13,157 nt of DNA from assembly GCA_026996985.1 (NCBI GenBank), contig JALWJR010000056.1:1-13157 (forward strand). Reading direction: 5' to 3'. Below the pieces are notes generated by a model. That model worked only from the letters and a program-made list of their open reading frames with translations. It searched no databases and was not told the origin of the DNA. Below, one piece after another: positions 6,760 to 12,638 of the stretch. The position numbers and the translations under genes are program-made. Position 1 is the stretch's first letter. Each line of letters begins with the position of its first letter. The stretch is from Candidatus Kaiserbacteria bacterium (GTDB lineage Bacteria > Patescibacteriota > Minisyncoccia > Phycocordibacterales > UBA2100).

Positions 6760-7278
6760 TTACCATGCAAAATGAGCGAACGCTTTGTTTGCTTCGGCCA
6801 TTTTGTGGGTATTAATTCTTTTTGTTACCGCTTCCCCTTCTTCTTTTGCGGCGCTTCTTATCTCATCTGCAAGTTTTTTATACATGGGAGCACCGGTTTT
6901 TGATTTTGCAAATTGAACTATCCAACGCAAGGCCAAAGTAAGCTGTCTCTCCGGACGCACAGGAACCGGGACCTGATAGTTTGCCCCTCCAACCCTGCGA
7001 GAGCGAACTTCCATTGTGGGAGCGACATTTTTAATTGCCGTCTCAAAAACTTCCATCGGGTCTGAAATTGTAACTTCTTGTACTTCTTTTGAACCGGCTT
7101 TTTTGGTTTGAATTGTTGGAGGATTCTTCTTTATATCATCAAAAGCCATGTAAACTATCTTGCGCGCGGTCTCTTTTTTACCGTCACGCATTACATAGTT
7201 TATAAGCTTTGTAACTTTTACTGAATTGTAAACCGGATCCGGTTGCAGTTTGTGTTTTTTCTTAATTGGTCTTCTCAT
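6760..7278 (-). CDS. rpsG: Ribosomal protein S7 (uS7), with an internal insertion
   Basis: S7 nucleates assembly of the 30S head and contacts mRNA and tRNA at the E site. The 172 residues are longer than the usual ~156. Conserved segments are LQPDPVYNS near the N-terminus, RDGKKETARKIVY, SRRVGGANYQVPVPVRPER, LALRWIV and the C-terminal HKMAEANKAFAHFAW. The extra length is mostly a ~17-residue Lys-rich stretch after FDDIKKNPP (about residues 53-70, with QTKKAGSKEVQE), placed before the helix that begins DPMEVFETA. The gene follows rpsL by 12 bases, so the two are co-transcribed. No Shine-Dalgarno is present (TAATAAAAAAGT precedes the ATG). Confidence 0.98.
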   Translation of the reverse strand: MRRPIKKKHKLQPDPVYNSVKVTKLINYVMRDGKKETARKIVYMAFDDIKKNPPTIQTKKAGSKEVQEVTISDPMEVFETAIKNVAPTMEVRSRRVGGANYQVPVPVRPERQLTLALRWIVQFAKSKTGAPMYKKLADEIRSAAKEEGEAVTKRINTHKMAEANKAFAHFAW

Positions 7279-7290
7279 ACTTTTTTATTA

Positions 7291-7707
7291 CTACTCGTTA
7301 CCCTTTGGCTTTTTGGCGCCATACTTTGAACGACCTTGTTTTCTGTTTTGAACACCCTCGGTATCAAGCGCTCCGCGAACAATCGTGTAACGAATACCAA
7401 CGTCTTTCACACGACCACCGCGAACAAGTACAACCGAGTGTTCTTGCAAATTGTGCCCTTCTCCCGGAATGTAAGCGGTTATCTCCATTCCGTTTGTAAG
7501 ACGAACACGAGCAATTTTACGAATAGCCGAGTTAGGTTTACGCGGAGTTTTGGTTGTAACCTTGGTACAAACACCGCGTTTAAACGGAGACGGGTAAAAA
7601 ACCGGTTTATTTTTCAAACTGTTAAAACCGCGACCAAGCGCAATTGTCTTGCTACGCTTGACGCGTTTTTTTCTTCCTTTTCTTACTAATTGATTTATTG
7701 TTGCCAT
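7291..7707 (-). CDS. rpsL: Ribosomal protein S12 (uS12), with altered streptomycin-site residues
   Basis: S12 sits at the 30S decoding centre and controls reading accuracy. The start chosen is ATG 7707-7705, giving 138 residues and MATINQLVRKGRKK; an 11-codon upstream extension would cover the leader hairpin. Length and N-terminal loop match the Bacillus-type S12. Family segments KRGVCTKV, KPNSAIRK, GEGHNLQEHSVVLVRGGRVKD and GRSKYGAKKPK are present. Two departures stand out. Residue 56 is Arg in TPRKPNS, where most bacteria have Lys (E. coli K43 with Met counted; B. subtilis K56). The loop after K101-D102 reads VG instead of LPG, so one residue, the proline, is missing. It is the first gene of the rpsL-rpsG-fusA unit. 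Confidence 0.98.
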   Translation of the reverse strand: MATINQLVRKGRKKRVKRSKTIALGRGFNSLKNKPVFYPSPFKRGVCTKVTTKTPRKPNSAIRKIARVRLTNGMEITAYIPGEGHNLQEHSVVLVRGGRVKDVGIRYTIVRGALDTEGVQNRKQGRSKYGAKKPKGNE

Positions 7708-7720
7708 ATTCAAATTAAAT

Positions 7721-7734
7721 ACCGCGTAAGCGGT
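7721..7734 (-). promoter_or_regulatory. Stem-loop at the predicted 5' end of the rpsL mRNA
   Basis: On the minus strand ACCGC (7734-7730), loop TTAC, GCGGT (7725-7721) form a 5-bp GC-rich hairpin. The predicted transcription start is A7734, so the mRNA would begin with the hairpin itself, followed by 13 AT-rich bases and the ATG. 5'-terminal stem-loops of this kind protect some bacterial mRNAs from decay; that role here is an inference. Confidence 0.5.
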
Positions 7735-7740
7735 GCGCAA

Positions 7741-7769
7741 ACTATACTATGAACCGCCAAAAAATGCAA
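7741..7769 (-). promoter_or_regulatory. Sigma70-type promoter of the str operon
   Basis: On the minus strand TTGCAT (7769-7764), a 17-base spacer and TATAGT (7746-7741) form a good promoter, with an expected start at A7734. It lies entirely in the 91-base gap between the 194-aa gene and rpsL. No clear terminator precedes it, so read-through from the upstream genes is possible. Confidence 0.75.
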
Positions 7770-7798
7770 ATTTGTTTTGCCGGCGTTTAACAAGCCAA

Positions 7799-8383
7799 CT
7801 AGTAAGCCGGCTGTTGCGGTTCATCCCCACCCAAAAGAGGTTTATCTGCCGGGTAAGCGGTACCATCTTCACCTACAACAAAATCGTCAGAACCAGTGGC
7901 AGGTTGAGGTGGCAACTGCGCCGCAAACTCGGCAGCCTTTGCCGGGTCGTCTATTTCTCCGATTAAATCCGGTGTTTGGCCGGGAGCAGTTTGAGGCGGA
8001 GTTGGCATTTGAGGAGTGTGTGGCATTTGCTGTTGAGTTTGTTCAAACTGGACTTGATTTTGCCCTCCTTCTTGTTCTTGTCCTTGTGAAGCTGTCAGGG
8101 CTCTAAATTCTTCTATCGCTTCTTGTGTGACGGTTTGCGCTATCTGTTCAATATCCGGGACAAGCTGCTTTAGCCTTTCGCTAACCGTATCTTGATTTCC
8201 TTGTTCAAGCAAAGAGTCCAACTGCGCCATTTCACTCTCCGGAACTTTTGCCAAAGCAAGAGATGTGATTCTTTGCAAAATAATCTCAGAGAGCTCCGAG
8301 ATTATTCTCTGTTGTTGTTCCGGTGTAAGGTGCTCTATCTGCAACTCTTTTATTATTTGATCCTTTAGCTCTTGTGGGTTCAT
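7799..8383 (-). CDS. DUF5663-like helical protein with Gln/Pro-rich tail
   Basis: This encodes 194 residues of unknown function. Residues ~1-100 are predicted all-helical and acidic. They follow the outline I recall for DUF5663, a small domain common in Patescibacteria: 'L..E.....L..E....II.......R', then LDSLLEQGNQDTVSERLKQLVPDIEQI. Residues ~105-194 are low-complexity, rich in Gln and Pro (QEQEGGQNQ, PQMPTPPQTAPGQTP), and end in an acidic stretch. No signal peptide or membrane segment is seen, so it is probably cytoplasmic. It starts 20 bases after the 953-aa gene, so the two very probably share a transcript and perhaps a function. The family assignment is from memory of the pattern. Confidence 0.85.
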   Translation of the reverse strand: MNPQELKDQIIKELQIEHLTPEQQQRIISELSEIILQRITSLALAKVPESEMAQLDSLLEQGNQDTVSERLKQLVPDIEQIAQTVTQEAIEEFRALTASQGQEQEGGQNQVQFEQTQQQMPHTPQMPTPPQTAPGQTPDLIGEIDDPAKAAEFAAQLPPQPATGSDDFVVGEDGTAYPADKPLLGGDEPQQPAY

Positions 8384-8403
8384 AATTTTAATTTAACTTA
8401 TAA

Positions 8404-11265
8404 TCAAGCTCTTTTAACTATTTCATTGATCATTGTTACAACCGCTTTCGGATTGTTAAACCTGCCATCCGATTTTATTGTTTCAATCAAACGATTTATA
8501 AAATCTCCATTTGTAAATATTCCCCTTAAGTTATATGTTTTGCCGGCCATCCAATTGTCAACATCCGGTGTTCCCACAGATTGAAGCACTTCCTGCGCTC
8601 CCGGGAACCCTTTCACATCAAGTGATTGGGCTATTTTCTCGGCCAGCAAATTCAAATCATGAGCTGCCGCAGGGTTGTTAAGTGGCCAGTGTAAGTTTTT
8701 AGCCACTTTAGTTAGCACATCTTGCACTCCTTCTGTGAAGGTCGGAGCATGCGAGAGTGTATCTATATGTCCGGCTATGGCATCAACCGACAAAGGCGAG
8801 CCCGCCACACCCTCCTGCCCCAGAGGAACTCTTTCCGACCACGGAGAAGCGGTGGAATCAAAGAATCTATCAGGCAAATGCTTCGGCCCGCCAGATGGTG
8901 GAGTCGGACCATGCCCGGGGCCACCTGCCGGTTGCGCGGTTGGTGGTCCTTGTGGTGGGTCAAGTATGGTGTGTGTTGACCCACCGGTTACAGGTCCACT
9001 CTGAGCAGGAGTCTGAGCTGGAGTCTGTGGCGCTCCGCGAGAGCCAAACCAGTCAGACCAGTGCCAAAACAGGCCTACTGCAGTTGAAGTCAATATAGAT
9101 GCAACCGCCGGCATATACTCAGCTCTTTTCATACCTTTGGTTATCATCTCATTTAACCTCTCTTCCGTCATAGTCGGAATTTCGGTTCGAGCAGAGACGG
9201 CACCTCCTCCCATCTGCTGATTCAGTTTTTCAATTTCTTCTGTCTTTTTTCTCATCTGTTTCAGGACTTTCTCATAATCTCTAACCGCTTTCTCATATCC
9301 TGCGGCAGCCTTTGCTCTATCCATTGAATACTCAGTTTTGCCTGCTGCCCAACGCGCTAGTTTATGCCCTCCCAAACCACCAAGGAATTTCATACCAAGC
9401 AAACCGGCTAAACCAAGATAACTTGCCCCTGCCGGGTACCCAAGCGCCGCAACAAGCGGAGCACCCAAAAATCCACCTGCCATAGCGCCTGCAGCAGCAG
9501 CTGCCCCTATCGCTCCGTAGAGCAATGCTCTTTTCCATCTGGGCATACTCTCAAGCCAACTGCGAACTTTTCCCGCATCCTCAACCTTTACACCGAGTTT
9601 CTCAGTGGCTTTGGTTGCCGCTCTGTTTTTCATAAGCTCCAGAGCTTCTTCATAGGTTTTGGGAAGTTCAGGTTTTTCTTCGGATTCTGTTTGCTCTTTC
9701 GTTTCATTTTGATCTTCGCCTCCCTGTTTATCTTTGTTATCTTTCTGCTTTAGAGACTCCCATGCTTTCGTGTATTTCTCAGGCTCTGCTTTTATGTCAT
9801 TTACATTATCATAAGCTCTTTCAGATTGTTTTTTCCAATCTGCATATGGATCTTGCTCGCTCTGTTTTGTATCTTCAAGCGCTTTCGTTAGCTTATCAAT
9901 CTTCTCTTCAAGGGCTTCAATTCTTTTTTGTAAATCAGCTATTTGCTCGTTTTGCTCACCTGCACTCTCTTGCGAATTTTTAAGTTCTTGCAATTTGCGC
10001 GCCATCTCAGCTTTTTGCGCTTCTGCAACAGAAGTGCGGGCAGCGCCGTGTAAAACTCCGGCTCTGTTTACTCTGTTTTCATATTGTTGCCGGGTAATGG
10101 TTCCGGTGTCTAGCTGTTCTTTTAAAGATTGGAGTTCTTGTTTTATCTTATCCTTACTTGAGAGCGCAACCAAAGGGCCTACACCGTATTTTTCGTAAGT
10201 TTTGTCGTTTTGTAGCTGTGAAATATCAGGTGTGGGAAGATTTTCTGTTACGCCACCTTGGGCTGAATCTCCCATTTTATCAGCGGTTTTGGTGTTTTGA
10301 GGTTCAAGGTTTTCTTTGGTGGAGTTGTCTGCACCTTCAAGCTTTGGTCTCTCAATTTTCATTAAATCCATTTTATCATCACTTACTTCTTTTGACGGTG
10401 GTTTATCCACAGGTTTCTGCGCAACAGCTTCATTAATTCTCTTTTGTAAATTAACGGTCCAATATTGTCTCCATTTGTCATCACCTGCCTCAAGGGTTGC
10501 CGCCAAATTTGCTATGGCTGGTGTTATTTTGCCTCCGTTTTGCACATACGCTTTTAGAGCTTGTATAACTTGCTTTGCTTCGGCTTTGCCTTTCCTCGTG
10601 TTTTCTCTTGAACTTGCTTTATCCAGTAGATGTAAAATTGCATCTTTAGCTTCTTTTTTGTTTAAAGCTTTCTCAGCCTCTTTCATACTCATTGTTTTGG
10701 GGTCGTTGTCCGTCTGCTCTCCAAAGGCTCGTTTTATATTTTTTTGCGCTATATGCTCCGGGAAAACTCCGGATTTGGGATTTGGAAACTGTTTGGTATT
10801 GTCAAAACGCACAAAAGGATTCCTCGGCGGTCCGCCAATATTTTGATTATCCAAATCTCCCTTTAACTCTAAAGTTGTCGGCTCCTGCTCGGAAGCATTT
10901 TGTTTTACTTCTTCAAAAGCGCTATCATGCCAGTCTTGAAGCATGTTTGTATGGCGAGGAAATGTTTCAAATTGATTAAACTGAGGAGAAACAGGGTGCG
11001 ATTTTCTGTTTTGTTTCCCTGCCTGTTTGGCCTGCCGGTTTTTAAGCCCATTATCTAAAAGTCGGGAATATTCGTTTATCTCTTGTTGTTTTACCTCTTC
11101 AACTCCTCTCAATATTTCATCAACAAATTCTTGCGATTCTTTGTTCAGTTCACCCTTTTTGTTAGTCTCCGGTGCTGTCTGGGGCTCTTGCGCTCTCTCC
11201 CTCTCTTGCAACGCTTGCGCCAATTTGTCAAAAGATTTAAAAGTTTTAGGCTTGGGTTTGCTCAT
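8404..11265 (-). CDS. 953-aa coiled-coil, glycine-rich membrane protein of unknown function
   Basis: I do not recognise the full-length family. Residues ~1-340 are highly charged and probably disordered, apart from a helical patch at ~190-285. Around 372-400 is a SHOCT-like helical hairpin (LKEQLDTGTITRQQYENRV). About 412-472 is a heptad-rich coiled coil (LQKRIEALEEKIDKLTKAL). Residues ~580-633 are a long Ala/Gly-rich hydrophobic stretch (GAIGAAAAAGAMAGG) able to form a membrane hairpin. Residues ~655-695 are a second helical region, and ~718-735 are another hydrophobic segment. A Pro/Gly-rich linker (~740-800) leads to a folded C-terminal domain (~838-953). There is no N-terminal signal peptide. 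The likely topology is a large cytoplasmic N-terminal part and, after three or so membrane passes, the linker and C-terminal domain outside. Its start is preceded by an extended -10 box, and it is followed within 20 bases by the DUF5663-like gene. Confidence 0.85.
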   Translation of the reverse strand: MSKPKPKTFKSFDKLAQALQERERAQEPQTAPETNKKGELNKESQEFVDEILRGVEEVKQQEINEYSRLLDNGLKNRQAKQAGKQNRKSHPVSPQFNQFETFPRHTNMLQDWHDSAFEEVKQNASEQEPTTLELKGDLDNQNIGGPPRNPFVRFDNTKQFPNPKSGVFPEHIAQKNIKRAFGEQTDNDPKTMSMKEAEKALNKKEAKDAILHLLDKASSRENTRKGKAEAKQVIQALKAYVQNGGKITPAIANLAATLEAGDDKWRQYWTVNLQKRINEAVAQKPVDKPPSKEVSDDKMDLMKIERPKLEGADNSTKENLEPQNTKTADKMGDSAQGGVTENLPTPDISQLQNDKTYEKYGVGPLVALSSKDKIKQELQSLKEQLDTGTITRQQYENRVNRAGVLHGAARTSVAEAQKAEMARKLQELKNSQESAGEQNEQIADLQKRIEALEEKIDKLTKALEDTKQSEQDPYADWKKQSERAYDNVNDIKAEPEKYTKAWESLKQKDNKDKQGGEDQNETKEQTESEEKPELPKTYEEALELMKNRAATKATEKLGVKVEDAGKVRSWLESMPRWKRALLYGAIGAAAAAGAMAGGFLGAPLVAALGYPAGASYLGLAGLLGMKFLGGLGGHKLARWAAGKTEYSMDRAKAAAGYEKAVRDYEKVLKQMRKKTEEIEKLNQQMGGGAVSARTEIPTMTEERLNEMITKGMKRAEYMPAVASILTSTAVGLFWHWSDWFGSRGAPQTPAQTPAQSGPVTGGSTHTILDPPQGPPTAQPAGGPGHGPTPPSGGPKHLPDRFFDSTASPWSERVPLGQEGVAGSPLSVDAIAGHIDTLSHAPTFTEGVQDVLTKVAKNLHWPLNNPAAAHDLNLLAEKIAQSLDVKGFPGAQEVLQSVGTPDVDNWMAGKTYNLRGIFTNGDFINRLIETIKSDGRFNNPKAVVTMINEIVKRA

Positions 11266-11281
11266 ATTGCAAATTGTAGCA
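11266..11281 (-). promoter_or_regulatory. Extended -10 promoter giving a predicted leaderless mRNA (953-aa gene)
   Basis: On the minus strand TGC-TACAAT (11281-11273, hexamer 11278-11273) is an extended -10 box. Seven bases separate it from the ATG at 11265, so transcription should begin at or next to the start codon. The -35 is weak (ATTTGT at 11300-11295 with a 16-base spacer is the best). No Shine-Dalgarno is present. Confidence 0.6.
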
Positions 11282-11317
11282 CAAATTAAAAATTACAAAT
11301 TTGGCAATCTGTATAAC

Positions 11318-11932
11318 CTACCCAACTAGAGCGTGCACAATAGCAGAGACAACCTGAAAAATCGTATTTGAAAATAAAAACAAAACCGCAATTAAAGCAA
11401 AAATCATCCAAGGAGCTGAAAGCTCAAGAGCTTGTCGCACTCTTCTCCATTTTATAAAAAGCGCCCCGGGCAAAAACGCATCAACAACCTTTGAACCGTC
11501 AAGTGGTGGTACGGGGATTAGATTAAAAACAGCAAGCAAAACATTTATAAAAACGGCATAGTAGGCAACAGAAGAGAGGGCACCGAAAACCCCAAGTTTG
11601 TACACTACGGCAAAAAACAATGCCAACAGTATATTTGTCAGAGGCCCTGCGAAGGCAACTATACTTTCGGCGAACCTACCACCTTTTTGAAAGTTATAAG
11701 GATTGTAAGGGACAGGCTTTGCCCAGCCAAACAAAATAGAGGACCCGCTTAAAATCAAAAAACCGGGCAACAGAACAGAGCCGAACGGGTCAATATGTTT
11801 TATCGGGTTTAAAGTAAGACGTCCTTGCAGTTTTGCAGTTGGGTCTCCAAGGCTGTATGCCGCTACACCGTGGGCAACTTCATGTAAGACAACCGACAAT
11901 ATTAAAATTACAATTTGAAAAACGGTATCCAT
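11318..11932 (-). CDS. M50-family zinc metalloprotease (site-2 protease type)
   Basis: This is a 204-residue integral-membrane protease of the short SpoIVFB/YwhC-like M50 group, which cleaves substrates within the membrane. The zinc site is visible: HEVAH at 17-21 inside the first hydrophobic segment, and Asp145 in NLIPVPPLDG (137-146) as the expected third ligand. AGPLTN (95-100) is the other conserved motif of the group. About five hydrophobic segments are present, and there is no PDZ or CBS domain, so this is a minimal catalytic core. The natural substrate cannot be read from the sequence. It follows the ABC ATPase gene by 23 bases, but an extended -10 box lies in that gap, so it may also have its own leaderless transcript. 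The next gene (953 aa) begins 52 bases on. Confidence 0.95.
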   Translation of the reverse strand: MDTVFQIVILILSVVLHEVAHGVAAYSLGDPTAKLQGRLTLNPIKHIDPFGSVLLPGFLILSGSSILFGWAKPVPYNPYNFQKGGRFAESIVAFAGPLTNILLALFFAVVYKLGVFGALSSVAYYAVFINVLLAVFNLIPVPPLDGSKVVDAFLPGALFIKWRRVRQALELSAPWMIFALIAVLFLFSNTIFQVVSAIVHALVG

Positions 11933-11948
11933 CTTGTCTATTGTAACA
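11933..11948 (-). promoter_or_regulatory. Extended -10 promoter giving a predicted leaderless mRNA (M50 gene)
   Basis: On the minus strand TGT-TACAAT (11948-11940, hexamer 11945-11940) is an extended -10 box, and seven bases separate it from the ATG at 11932. No good -35 is seen; the region upstream is the end of the ABC gene. No Shine-Dalgarno is present. Confidence 0.6.
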
Positions 11949-11955
11949 TAAAAAA

Positions 11956-12633
11956 CTATTGATTTTTCAGAACCCCGTCTTTTAACTCTACAACCCTGTC
12001 GACATATTGCTCATCTTCCGGCTCGTGTGTCACCATCAAAATTGTTTGCCCGTATTTTTTGTTTAAATCTTTAAAAGCTTCAAGTACCTGCTTACTCGAG
12101 ATAGAGTCCAAGTTTGCCGTCGGCTCATCGGCAAACAACAATTTGGGCTCGGAAGCTATGGCTCGCGCAATGGACCCTCTTTGTTTCTGTCCTCCCGAAA
12201 GTTCACTGGGAAGATGTTCTCCCAGCCCCGCAAGCCCCAACTTTTCTAGAGTATTTTCAACTTTCTTTTTTACCTCTGCAAGCGACATGCCCGATACCAC
12301 AAGAGGAAGTGCAACATTCTCAAATAAAGTAAGCTCCGGCAAAAGCGCATAATCCTGAAAAACATACCCTATGTTTCCAAGGCGAAAATTTGTTTTTTCC
12401 ACATCTGAGAGTTTGCTTACATTTACTCCATCTATAAATACAACCCCTTCATTAGGTGTGTCAAGCAGGGCCAACTGATAAAGCAAGGTTGATTTTCCTG
12501 AGCCGGATCTTCCTACGAGAGCGACAAATTCACCCTTCTCCAAAGCAAATGATACTCCCTTTAGGGCATGCACAGGTTCCGGCGAGTCCGGGTTGTAGAT
12601 TTTGTGAATATTTTTCGCTTCCAGTATTTTCAT
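11956..12633 (-). CDS. ABC transporter ATP-binding protein, LolD/MacB type
   Basis: This 225-residue ATPase powers an FtsX-type permease of the MacB/LolCDE superfamily. All nucleotide-binding elements are present: Walker A GRSGSGKST (41-49), Q-loop Gln93 in VFQDYALLPE, signature LSGGQKQR (145-152), Walker B LLFADEP (165-171), D-loop NLD (174-176) and switch His203. The position after the signature reads GSIARAIA where VAIARAL is usual, a mild variation. The gene begins 5 bases after the permease stop codon, so the pair is one transcription unit and probably translationally coupled. MacB-like systems work as mechanotransmitters that move lipoproteins, peptides or signals across the envelope. 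The true substrate is unknown. In a monoderm cell a Lol (outer-membrane) role would not apply. Confidence 0.96.
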   Translation of the reverse strand: MKILEAKNIHKIYNPDSPEPVHALKGVSFALEKGEFVALVGRSGSGKSTLLYQLALLDTPNEGVVFIDGVNVSKLSDVEKTNFRLGNIGYVFQDYALLPELTLFENVALPLVVSGMSLAEVKKKVENTLEKLGLAGLGEHLPSELSGGQKQRGSIARAIASEPKLLFADEPTANLDSISSKQVLEAFKDLNKKYGQTILMVTHEPEDEQYVDRVVELKDGVLKNQ

Positions 12634-12638
12634 AACTT

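Noticed and set aside
7708..7740. 11-codon N-terminal extension of S12
   Set aside because: It covers the leader hairpin. The family start is MATINQLVRKG at 7707.
7764..7806. GCCGGC...GCCGGC pair after the 194-aa gene as a terminator
   Set aside because: The arms are six bases with a ~21-base loop, each arm is self-complementary, and no U-run follows directly.
10316..10846. 176-codon open frame on the plus strand
   Set aside because: It is antisense to the 953-aa gene, has no promoter or family motif, and has the Cys/Phe/Leu-rich composition of a shadow frame.
11273..11305. CAAATT/AATTTG hairpin upstream of the 953-aa gene as a terminator for the M50 gene
   Set aside because: It is a short AT-only stem with no U tract, too weak to call.
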